DNA of 6,360 bases from Verrucomicrobiota bacterium (GTDB lineage: Bacteria > Verrucomicrobiota > Verrucomicrobiia > Methylacidiphilales > Verrucolacustridaceae). Position 1 is the first letter of the stretch. Every line of letters begins with the position of its first letter. The DNA is taken from NCBI GenBank assembly GCA_010028775.1, contig RHAF01000071.1:1-6360 (forward strand), read 5' to 3'. Shown piece after piece: positions 1-5,970 of this stretch. Below the pieces are notes generated by a model that saw nothing but the letters and a program-made list of their open reading frames with translations, had not been told where the DNA came from and did no database searches. The position numbers and the translations under genes are program-made.

Positions 1-522
1 TTCCAGAAATCCGGCGTGGTCGCTTCCGGTCGGCCGTTTGTCCGCCGTTACACCGGAGGCGGTCTGGTTGAACACGGCAACGATCTCACCTACACCTTGG
101 TTTTGCCCTCCGACCATCCCCTGAGCACCGCCGGCACTCTTCCCTCCTACCGCTCGATTCACCAGGCGGTGGCCCTGGCACTGAAGGAATGCGGGATCGT
201 GTGCCAGCTGGCCACCGCCCAGCCAAAAAAAGACGATCCGTCCTGTTTTCTTAAACCGGTGCCGGCGGACGTGCTGGATGCTGTCGGAAACAAGCTGGCC
301 GGTGCCGCCCAGCGCCGGACCAGACAGGGCTGCCTTCACCAGGGAAGCATCCTCTTGCCTGGAAAAATTCCCTCCACTTTGAAAGCCGCCCTCGTCAGGC
401 ACCTGGAATCCTGTCTCAACGCCACACTTTCCGAATGCCCTCTTTTTGATGCGGAAAAAAGAATGTCGGACGATCTGGAAACCGGCCGTTACTCGGCGAG
501 GGATTGGAACTTCAGCCGCTAG
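1..522 (+). CDS. LipM/LplA-superfamily octanoyltransferase or lipoate-protein ligase, 5'-truncated
   Basis: C-terminal 173 residues of a protein whose start lies before the window; the frame is already open at base 1. Family members transfer octanoate or lipoate to a lysine of lipoyl domains in 2-oxoacid dehydrogenases and the glycine cleavage H protein, in the cytoplasm. Visible signatures: the substrate-loop motif RRYTGGGLVEHGNDLTYTL (fragment residues 15-33), a PSCF motif with Cys82 (bases 244-246), and a K-L-A-G-A-A-Q-R-R motif whose Lys98 (bases 292-294) matches the family's active-site lysine, followed by HQGSILL. A cysteine in the SCF position together with GxAQ is, as I remember it, more like the octanoyltransferase LipM than E. 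coli LplA, so either activity is possible. The TAG stop overlaps the stop of the convergent dedA gene by four bases. Family confidence is high; exact activity is uncertain. Confidence 0.9.
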   Translation, partial: FQKSGVVASGRPFVRRYTGGGLVEHGNDLTYTLVLPSDHPLSTAGTLPSYRSIHQAVALALKECGIVCQLATAQPKKDDPSCFLKPVPADVLDAVGNKLAGAAQRRTRQGCLHQGSILLPGKIPSTLKAALVRHLESCLNATLSECPLFDAEKRMSDDLETGRYSARDWNFSR

Positions 523-543
523 CGGTTGCTCGTCTTCTTTTTT
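513..543 (+). terminator. weak candidate terminator at the convergent gene end
   Basis: The perfect palindrome CCGCTAGCGG (516-525) can be extended in RNA to a six-pair stem, CAGCCG/CGGTTG, with one G-U pair and CTAG as the loop. It is followed by a T-rich tract ending in six Ts at 538-543. The tract starts right after the stem but is interrupted by C and G, so this is weaker than a textbook intrinsic terminator. It would serve the plus-strand lipoyl enzyme gene. No matching T run is seen on the dedA side. Confidence 0.35.
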
Positions 544-1142
544 CCGAATCCCCAGATCATCGCCGCGATCACGGTCAGCACCGCAACCAAGAGGACGGCG
601 TTCCCGTTCCCCACCCACTCCTTGGCTTGGGCGACGGCCTCGGCAGAACGGGAAAACCTTTTTCCCGCCACCGCGCTCAACCAGATCCAAAGGGGAGCGT
701 ACACCAGCGCCCCCAGGGCGTTGAGCCCGATGAATCTCTTCAGATCCATCCGATGCCGCCCCGCAAAGAAAAAAACCCCAAATCGCACCGCCGGGATGAA
801 TCGCCCGAGAAAGACCGTTTTCATCCCATGCCTCTCAAACAGGTGCTCGATCCTTTTCTGCCTGGCCTCGGAAAAAACCACCGACCCCAGTCGCGTCTGT
901 AAAAACCATTTCCCTCCCCTCCATCCAAGAAAATAGACCCAAAGATCCCCGGAAAGGATTCCCGCGAGGCACGCCATGCAGGTCAGGGCAAAAGAGGAGG
1001 TTCCCCACCCCACGGAAAGTCCGCTGGCGACGAGCAGGGGTTCCTCGGGAATCGGCACCCCCATAGCCGAGACAAAAAGGATACCAAACATCGCCAGGTA
1101 CTGGTACTGCACCACCGCTTCGATCAAAAAATCAATATTCAT
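519..1142 (-). CDS. DedA/VTT-domain inner membrane protein
   Basis: A 207-residue integral membrane protein of the DedA family (SNARE-associated/VTT domain), usual length about 200-220. Known members are linked to undecaprenyl-phosphate or phospholipid recycling, membrane homeostasis and the proton-motive force; the substrate here is not known. Visible family features: a hydrophobic first segment (about 15-30) running into GVPIPEEP (28-35) with the conserved acidic pair; GDLWVYFLGWRGG (65-77); GRFIPAVR (113-120), carrying the conserved arginine; a glycine-rich amphipathic stretch after it; hydrophobic segments near 138-160 and 181-199; and a basic tail, KKKTSNR. I chose ATG at 1142 because GGAAAG lies seven bases upstream and the protein then starts MNIDFL. 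A GTG five codons further upstream (1157) is in frame but would overlap that ribosome site. It is divergent from the sulfotransferase gene and convergent with the lipoyl enzyme gene, so it is probably transcribed alone. Confidence 0.92.
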   Translation of the reverse strand: MNIDFLIEAVVQYQYLAMFGILFVSAMGVPIPEEPLLVASGLSVGWGTSSFALTCMACLAGILSGDLWVYFLGWRGGKWFLQTRLGSVVFSEARQKRIEHLFERHGMKTVFLGRFIPAVRFGVFFFAGRHRMDLKRFIGLNALGALVYAPLWIWLSAVAGKRFSRSAEAVAQAKEWVGNGNAVLLVAVLTVIAAMIWGFGKKKTSNR

Positions 1143-1149
1143 ACCGTCG

Positions 1150-1155
1150 CTTTCC
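1150..1155 (-). promoter_or_regulatory. ribosome binding site of the dedA gene
   Basis: On the minus strand GGAAAG stands seven bases before ATG 1142. It is one of only two recognisable Shine-Dalgarno-like sites in the window and decides for this ATG over the in-frame GTG at 1157. Confidence 0.55.
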
Positions 1156-1193
1156 ACGGGTGGTTTGCATTGAAGTGACCCCTTTTTCCACTA

Positions 1194-1211
1194 GAAAAGA
1201 TACTTCTTTTC
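1194..1211. repeat. short inverted repeat just before the sulfotransferase start
   Basis: GAAAAGA-TACT-TCTTTTC is a perfect 7-base inverted repeat with a 4-base spacer. It ends three bases before ATG 1215 and lies inside the 72-base region between the divergent dedA and sulfotransferase genes. It could be an operator half-site pair, a weak AT-rich RNA hairpin at the start codon, or chance. No ribosome binding site is visible between it and the ATG. Confidence 0.45.
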
Positions 1212-1214
1212 ACC

Positions 1215-2378
1215 ATGTACCTGAATATCGGTCTGGCCTCCAAGGCCTTATTCCATTCCTACCTTGGGCAACCCTTCCGCCTAAGGCGCTGGGTGATCGT
1301 CGCCGCCTTCATGCTGCTTCTCACCAGTTTTTGGATGGTGGTAGCCATCGGTCGGGCCTTGGATCATTTGCTCTTCCCCGGTTTCAAGCGCCAGGTGATC
1401 CACCAACCCGTCTTTATCATCGCCCCGCCACGTAGCGGCACCACCTTTTTGCAGAAATTGCTCGCCCGGAACCGCGAAATCTTCGCCCCAGTCCTGATGT
1501 ATCAAACCATCTTCCCCAGCATCACCCTACAGAAAATCATCCAAGGGATTGCCGGTCTCAGCCAAAAAAAGGACGGTTTGCTTGGCGGCCTCATCGGCTG
1601 GGTGGAACGGCATTTTTTTGGCGGTTGGGACAACATGCACAAAATGCGCTTCAACCAACCGGAGGAAGACGACGGATTCTTTGTCTACACCTTCGTCACG
1701 GAAGCCATCTATCTCCTCTTTCCCTATGTCCGGCTACTCTGGGGTGCCGGGTTTGCCGATGACCTGCCCCTACCCCAACGGCGCAGGGTCATGCGCTACT
1801 ACCGCTCCTGCCTCCAGCGCCATCTCTATCTCAACGGCCCGAAAAAGACCCTGCTCTCCAAAGCCACCCAGCTCTCCGGGTCGGTGGCCAGCCTTCGCGA
1901 GGAGTTTCCCGACGCCCGGATCGTCAACATCCTCCGCAATCCGGCCGAATCCATCGCCTCCCACGTCAGCGTTTTTTATCCCGTCTGGAAATGGGTCAAT
2001 CCGGAAATCACCAAAAAAAGCCGCGAGTCCTTTGAGTACGCCGAGCTGGCCACCGCCTGGTTCCGCCATCTCGAGATGAAGGACGACCGAGCCGATCCCC
2101 GCCGCTATTACCGGATTCTCTACCGTGACTTGGTCTCGAAAACCGGCGCCACCGTTCGCTCCATTTACCGTCATTTCAAAATTCCGCTCAGCCCCGCCGC
2201 CGTGCGCCAGATCGCCCAGGCCGCCCGCCAGTCCCTCGATTATAAAAGCACCCACAAATACTCCCTCCGGGAATTCGGACTGTCGGCCGACTGGCTTCGC
2301 CACGAACTCGGACCCATGATGAAGAAACATGGCTTCTCCATCACCCCGCGCCGATCCGCAGGAAACAGGAACCGATGA
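1215..2378 (+). CDS. PAPS-dependent sulfotransferase family protein (Sulfotransfer_3-like), membrane-anchored
   Basis: A 387-residue protein. The family moves a sulfuryl group from PAPS to a hydroxyl or amine of a carbohydrate, lipid or small molecule; the acceptor cannot be read from the sequence. Order of parts: a basic N-terminus with a hydrophobic segment at about 26-49 (likely membrane anchor); the 5'-phosphosulfate loop FIIAPPRSGTTFLQKLL (67-83, core PPRSGTT 71-77); FNQPEEDDGFF (146-156), an acidic motif typical of this bacterial branch; a second hydrophobic patch at 164-179; the 3'-phosphate loop IVNILRNPAESIASH (236-250), with Arg241 and Ser249 in the expected places; and HKYSLREFGLS near 347-357, seen at the C-terminal end of many relatives. 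ATG 1215 has no Shine-Dalgarno site, but it is the first ATG and retains the membrane segment. The next gene, a TauE-like permease, starts 46 bases later and may be co-transcribed. Family assignment is strong; the substrate is unknown. Confidence 0.9.
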   Translation: MYLNIGLASKALFHSYLGQPFRLRRWVIVAAFMLLLTSFWMVVAIGRALDHLLFPGFKRQVIHQPVFIIAPPRSGTTFLQKLLARNREIFAPVLMYQTIFPSITLQKIIQGIAGLSQKKDGLLGGLIGWVERHFFGGWDNMHKMRFNQPEEDDGFFVYTFVTEAIYLLFPYVRLLWGAGFADDLPLPQRRRVMRYYRSCLQRHLYLNGPKKTLLSKATQLSGSVASLREEFPDARIVNILRNPAESIASHVSVFYPVWKWVNPEITKKSRESFEYAELATAWFRHLEMKDDRADPRRYYRILYRDLVSKTGATVRSIYRHFKIPLSPAAVRQIAQAARQSLDYKSTHKYSLREFGLSADWLRHELGPMMKKHGFSITPRRSAGNRNR

Positions 2379-2424
2379 CACGGTTTGCCATCGCCAATCT
2401 TTCCTCCCCCACTAAATTTCCGTC

Positions 2425-3177
2425 ATGATTTCCCCGACGCTTCTTTTCGCCGTGCTTGTGGGCTTGGCCGGACAAATCGTGGACGGCACCCTGGGCATGG
2501 CCTACGGGGTCACCTGCTCCACCTTTCTCCTCGCGCTTGGCATCGCCCCGGCCCTCATCAGTTACAGCGTGAAGATCTCGGAAATTTTCACCACGGGGGT
2601 CAGCGGGGTGAGCCATATCTTTCATGAAAACGTCAACAAGGCTCTTTGCCTCGAACTGGCCATTCCCGGAGTGATCGGGGGCGTGACCGGGGCCTACCTC
2701 CTTTCCAATTTCGACGGATCAAAGTTCAAACCCTGGATCAGCGCCTACCTTCTGGTCATGGGCGGTTACATTTTCTGGCGATCCAATCACAAGCCGGTAT
2801 CGGTTAAACCCGATGCCACCCACGCCATTCCGCTGGCCCTGACCGGCGGCTTCCTAGATGCCGTGGGAGGCGGAGGTTGGGGCCCGGTGGTCACCTCCAC
2901 CCTTCTGGCCAAGGGCCATCCCCCGCGTTACGTCATCGGCTCGGTCAACATGGCCGAGTTTTTCGTCACCCTCAGCCAGGCGCTCACCTTCTTCTTTTTT
3001 CTCAAACTGGAAAACCTTCCGATTATCGTGGGTTTGATTTTGGGAGGGGTCATCGCCGCCCCCTTTGCCGCAAAGCTTTGCCGGATCCTGCCTGCGAAAA
3101 CCATGATGCGTCTGGTGGGTGGATTGCTCATCCTCGTCAGCGCCCGCACCCTCCTCCTGGCCCTCAAGGTGATCTAG
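2425..3177 (+). CDS. TauE/SafE (TSUP) family permease
   Basis: A 250-residue membrane protein of the TSUP family (COG0730), usual length about 240-280. Members move sulfite, sulfoacetate, sulfate or other anions across the inner membrane; the substrate here is not shown by sequence. The two-fold internal repeat is visible: GLAGQIVDGTLGMAYGV (13-29) in the first half and GGFLDAVGGGGWGPVVTS (141-158) in the second, each opening a hydrophobic half. About seven or eight membrane segments can be seen: roughly 4-20, 28-45, 76-94, 103-118, 134-160, 172-193, 198-216 and 227-247, with a hydrophilic linker at 119-133. It follows the sulfotransferase gene on the same strand with a 46-base gap and probably shares its transcript, giving a possible sulfur theme. 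No ribosome binding site precedes ATG 2425; TAAATT lies six bases before it. The TAG stop overlaps the nadE stop by four bases on the opposite strand. Confidence 0.9.
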   Translation: MISPTLLFAVLVGLAGQIVDGTLGMAYGVTCSTFLLALGIAPALISYSVKISEIFTTGVSGVSHIFHENVNKALCLELAIPGVIGGVTGAYLLSNFDGSKFKPWISAYLLVMGGYIFWRSNHKPVSVKPDATHAIPLALTGGFLDAVGGGGWGPVVTSTLLAKGHPPRYVIGSVNMAEFFVTLSQALTFFFFLKLENLPIIVGLILGGVIAAPFAAKLCRILPAKTMMRLVGGLLILVSARTLLLALKVI

Positions 3178-4838
3178 TTCCGTTTTTTCGTTCCAGCCTC
3201 GGCCGAGCGGGGATCAAACTTCTGGGCGATCGGCACCCTTCGCCCTACTCCGAACGCTTTGGTCGTCACCTTCAACCCCGGCGCCGCCTGTCTCCGCTTA
3301 TATTCCGAGAGATCGATTTTTCTGACGATTTCCTGGGCCACTTTTTTTCCGATCCCCTTTTTCACCATGGCCTCCATTGAGCCCTCGTGGACAACGTAGC
3401 TTTCCAGGATCCGGTCCAACTCCTCGTAGGACGGCAGGCTGTCTTGGTCCCTCTGGTCCGGACGCAACTCCGCGCTGGGCGCCTTTTCAATCGAATCCTG
3501 GGGGATGATTTCCCGCTTCCGGTTCACCCAACGCGAAATCCGGTAGACCATCGTCTTGGGAACGTCGGCGATCACGGCCAGCGCACCGCACATGTCCCCG
3601 TAAAGGGTACAGTAACCCACCGCCAACTCGCTCTTGTTGCCCGTGGTCAGCAGAAGCCGCCCGGTATCGTTGGAGATCGCCATCAGCATCACTCCGCGGA
3701 TCCTTGATTGCAGGTTCTCCTCCGTCAGTCCGCCCTGCCTGCCTCCCCGAACCGGCGCGAGGGAACGGAGCATCGAGGCAAACGAATCTTCAATCGGGAT
3801 TTTCGCAAAGCGGATGCCCAGGTTTTTCGCCAGGGCCTCCGCATCCGCCACGCTTCCCGTGCTGGAGAACCGGCTGGGCAGGGCCACGCCCATAACCCGG
3901 TCCGGACCCAGCGCCTCGGCGGCAATCACCGCGGTCAGTGCACTGTCGATTCCCCCGCTCAGCCCCAGCACCACCTCGCGGAAGCCGCACTTCTCCAGAT
4001 AGTCCCGGGTTCCCAGGACCAAGGCGCGATAGACCTGCTCCTCGTCCCCCGACCATCGCGGCTTTTCCTCCCGCCCCTCGAGGTCCACCACCTGGACATC
4101 CTCCGCAAAAGCGGCACACCTTCCCAGGAAACCGCCCCGTGGACCCACCGCCATACTATCCCCGTCAAAAACCAGTTCGTCGTTTCCACCCACTAAATTG
4201 ACCTGGACCACCGGTATCTTCTCCCGCTTGGCTACTTCGGCCAGCAATCGGTGCCGCACTTTTTCTTTTCCCATGCTCCAGGGGGAGGCGGAGAGGTTGA
4301 GTAGCAAATCGATTCCCTTCCCGGCCAGTTCCCGAACCGGGTCACGACGGTAACGACGCTCCGGCCAAAGATCCTCGTCGTTCCAGATATCCTCGCAGAT
4401 CGTTACCCCGACTTTCCGTCCCCCGATCCTCATCGGAAGATTCGTGCTCCCCGGCTCAAAATACCGGTCCTCGTCAAAAACATCGTAGGTCGGGAGCAGG
4501 CACTTCCTCGCCACCACTTTTTTCTTCCCCTGATGAAGAAAAAAGGCCGCGTTGTGAAGGGAACGTCCGTCCCTTTTTTTGGTTTTCTCAATCCCCCCTA
4601 GAATCAAAGGGACCTTGCCGATCCGCCGGGCCAAATCCAGCAAAGCGCGGTCATGCGCATCGACAAAATCCCCGCGATTCAACAAATCCCGGGGAGGGTA
4701 ACCGCACAAACCCAGTTCCGGAGCCACGCAAAGCTCCGCCCCACCCCTCACCGCCTTCTCATGGGCGAGGCGGACTTTTTCGGCATTTCCCGAAAAATCC
4801 CCGATGGTGAAGTTAAGTTGCAGGATTCCTATTTTCAT
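3174..4838 (-). CDS. nadE: glutamine-dependent NAD+ synthetase
   Basis: A 554-residue two-domain cytoplasmic enzyme making NAD+ from nicotinic acid adenine dinucleotide, ATP and glutamine, the last step of NAD biosynthesis. Residues 1 to about 260 form the nitrilase-type glutaminase domain, with triad residues Glu41 (in APELGLCGYPPRDLL), Lys112 (in ARKCLLPTYDVFDEDRYF) and Cys148 (in VTICEDIW). Residues from about 265 form the synthetase domain, with the ATP pyrophosphatase loop LGLSGGIDSALT (291-302), GRLLLTTGNKSELAVGYCTLYGD across about 393-415, and DQDSLPSYEELDRIL (464-478). Length fits the common bacterial class of about 540-560 residues. All catalytic residues are present, so it should be active and use glutamine rather than free ammonia. 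ATG 4838 is supported by GGTGAG six bases upstream and by a canonical start, MKIGILQLN. It is divergent from hpnH across 92 bases and convergent with the TauE-like gene. Confidence 0.98.
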   Translation of the reverse strand: MKIGILQLNFTIGDFSGNAEKVRLAHEKAVRGGAELCVAPELGLCGYPPRDLLNRGDFVDAHDRALLDLARRIGKVPLILGGIEKTKKRDGRSLHNAAFFLHQGKKKVVARKCLLPTYDVFDEDRYFEPGSTNLPMRIGGRKVGVTICEDIWNDEDLWPERRYRRDPVRELAGKGIDLLLNLSASPWSMGKEKVRHRLLAEVAKREKIPVVQVNLVGGNDELVFDGDSMAVGPRGGFLGRCAAFAEDVQVVDLEGREEKPRWSGDEEQVYRALVLGTRDYLEKCGFREVVLGLSGGIDSALTAVIAAEALGPDRVMGVALPSRFSSTGSVADAEALAKNLGIRFAKIPIEDSFASMLRSLAPVRGGRQGGLTEENLQSRIRGVMLMAISNDTGRLLLTTGNKSELAVGYCTLYGDMCGALAVIADVPKTMVYRISRWVNRKREIIPQDSIEKAPSAELRPDQRDQDSLPSYEELDRILESYVVHEGSMEAMVKKGIGKKVAQEIVRKIDLSEYKRRQAAPGLKVTTKAFGVGRRVPIAQKFDPRSAEAGTKKRN

Positions 4839-4844
4839 GAAATG

Positions 4845-4850
4845 CTCACC
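4845..4850 (-). promoter_or_regulatory. ribosome binding site of nadE
   Basis: GGTGAG on the minus strand lies six bases before ATG 4838, a good spacing for a Shine-Dalgarno site. Confidence 0.5.
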
Positions 4851-4889
4851 ATCAACGCTTTGTATTAATTTTTTGGTTTTCGGGTTCCG

Positions 4890-4917
4890 TTGACAACTCC
4901 TGCTGGATTTGTAGCCT
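4890..4917 (+). promoter_or_regulatory. candidate hpnH promoter
   Basis: A consensus -35 element, TTGACA (4890-4895), is followed after 16 bases by TAGCCT (4912-4917), a poor -10 (three of six consensus bases) preceded by TTTG. A start near 4924 would leave a leader of only about seven bases before ATG 4931, which agrees with the missing Shine-Dalgarno site. The -35 lies in the palindrome GTTGACAAC (4889-4897), whose other strand reads TTGTCA toward nadE. The strong -35 is seen directly; promoter function is inferred. Confidence 0.35.
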
Positions 4918-4930
4918 TTGACCTTCCCAT

Positions 4931-5947
4931 ATGCCAGTTCCAGTTAGTCAGGCTTGGACGGTCGCTTCTTATGTTCTCGGGCAGAAACTGCGCGGAAACA
5001 AGAGGTACCCGCTCGTCCTCATGCTCGAGCCCCTTTTCCGTTGCAATCTCGCCTGCGCCGGATGTGGCAAAATCCAGTATCCCGACCACATCCTCAACAA
5101 GCGCCTGACCCCTGAACAGTGCTGGGCCGCCGCCGACGAGTGCGGGGCCCCCATGGTCTCCATCCCCGGGGGCGAACCCCTTATCCATCCGGAGATCGAC
5201 AAAATCGTCGAGGGCCTCGTGGCCCGAAAAAAATACATTTATCTCTGCACCAATGCCCTCCTGCTCAAGCGGAAGATCGACCTCTTCAAGCCGGCCAAAT
5301 TCCTCACCTTCAGCGTCCATATGGACGGGCTGGAGCCCGAGCACGACGCTGCCGTTTGCCGGGACGGCACCTACAACACTGCTGTCGAGGCCATCAAGGA
5401 GGCGGTCAAACGCGGCTTCCGCGTGACCACCAACACGACCCTCTTCGAGGGCACCAACCCCGACCGGGTCCGTCTCTTTTTTGACGAGATGATGAAGCTC
5501 GGCGTCGAGGGCATGATGCTCTCCCCGGGTTACAGCTACCAAAAGGCCCCCGATCAGGAACACTTCCTCGGCCGCGAGCGGACCAAAAAACTCTTTCACC
5601 AGATTCTCGCCAACCGCAAGAAGTCATGGAAATTCAACCTCTCACCCAACTTCCTCGAATTCCTCCAGGGCAACGTAGATTACGAGTGCACGCCCTGGGG
5701 CAATCCCACCTACAACATCTTCGGCTGGCAAAAACCCTGTTATCTCCTCCAGGAGGGTTATGTTCCCACCTTCAAACAGCTGATTGAGGAAACCGAGTGG
5801 GACAAGTACGGCCACAAGAGCGGCAACGAAAAATGCCGCGACTGCATGGTGCACTGCGGGTATGAGCCCAGCTCGGTGGACGACACCTTCGGTTCGGTCG
5901 CCGGCTTCGCCCGCACCGTTAAGTCCGCCATCGCCTACGGAACCTGA
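4931..5947 (+). CDS. hpnH: radical SAM adenosyl-hopene transferase HpnH
   Basis: A 338-residue radical SAM enzyme, full length for HpnH. HpnH joins the 5'-deoxyadenosyl radical of SAM to diploptene, giving adenosylhopane, the first step to extended (C35) hopanoids such as bacteriohopanetetrol. The [4Fe-4S]-binding CX3CX2C motif is C38, C42, C45 in LEPLFRCNLACAGCGKIQYP (32-51); the SAM-binding GGEP motif is at 80-83 in VSIPGGEPLIHPEI. Other HpnH hallmarks: YLCTNALLL (104-112) with Cys106, a position that I recall being implicated in radical quenching in Streptomyces HpnH; FSVHMDGLEPEHD (127-139); PGYSYQKAPDQEHFL (199-213); and a C-terminal cysteine group (Cys253, Cys270, then C302, C305, C309 in KCRDCMVHCGYE). 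ATG 4931 gives the family's usual N-terminus (MPVPVSQAWTVASYVLGQKL). There is no Shine-Dalgarno site. Third codon positions look even more C/G-rich than in nadE, judged by eye. No other hopanoid gene is recognised in the window. Confidence 0.97.
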   Translation: MPVPVSQAWTVASYVLGQKLRGNKRYPLVLMLEPLFRCNLACAGCGKIQYPDHILNKRLTPEQCWAAADECGAPMVSIPGGEPLIHPEIDKIVEGLVARKKYIYLCTNALLLKRKIDLFKPAKFLTFSVHMDGLEPEHDAAVCRDGTYNTAVEAIKEAVKRGFRVTTNTTLFEGTNPDRVRLFFDEMMKLGVEGMMLSPGYSYQKAPDQEHFLGRERTKKLFHQILANRKKSWKFNLSPNFLEFLQGNVDYECTPWGNPTYNIFGWQKPCYLLQEGYVPTFKQLIEETEWDKYGHKSGNEKCRDCMVHCGYEPSSVDDTFGSVAGFARTVKSAIAYGT

Positions 5948-5970
5948 TTCCCCCGTCAGGCCTCTTCACC

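Noticed and set aside
504..936. Plus-strand open frames opposite dedA
   Set aside because: Pro/Arg/Ser-rich translations typical of a shadow frame; the DedA motifs on the minus strand explain this stretch.
1143..1157. GTG start at 1157 for dedA, giving 212 residues
   Set aside because: The five extra residues would consume the GGAAAG site that serves ATG 1142, and they add nothing to the conserved domain.
1170..1197. TTGAAG-16-TAGAAA as a sulfotransferase promoter
   Set aside because: Each hexamer matches the consensus at only four of six positions in an AT-rich spacer where such matches are expected by chance.
1770..2381. Minus-strand open frame of 203 codons opposite the sulfotransferase gene
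   Set aside because: Gly-rich translation without recognisable motif, fully antisense to a gene with clear PAPS-binding motifs.
3178..3190. T run (3183-3188) after the TauE-like gene as an intrinsic terminator
   Set aside because: No stem of useful strength is visible just upstream, and the T run encodes part of the nadE C-terminus on the other strand.
3708..4196. Plus-strand open frames opposite nadE
   Set aside because: They lie antisense to the NadE synthetase domain and the end of its glutaminase domain, and carry no motif of their own.
4865..5599. Long minus-strand open frame (244 codons) opposite hpnH
   Set aside because: It lies opposite the strongly conserved HpnH frame, reads as low-complexity Gly/Val/Glu/Asp-rich protein and shows no domain motif. 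It is an artefact of the C/G-rich third positions of hpnH.
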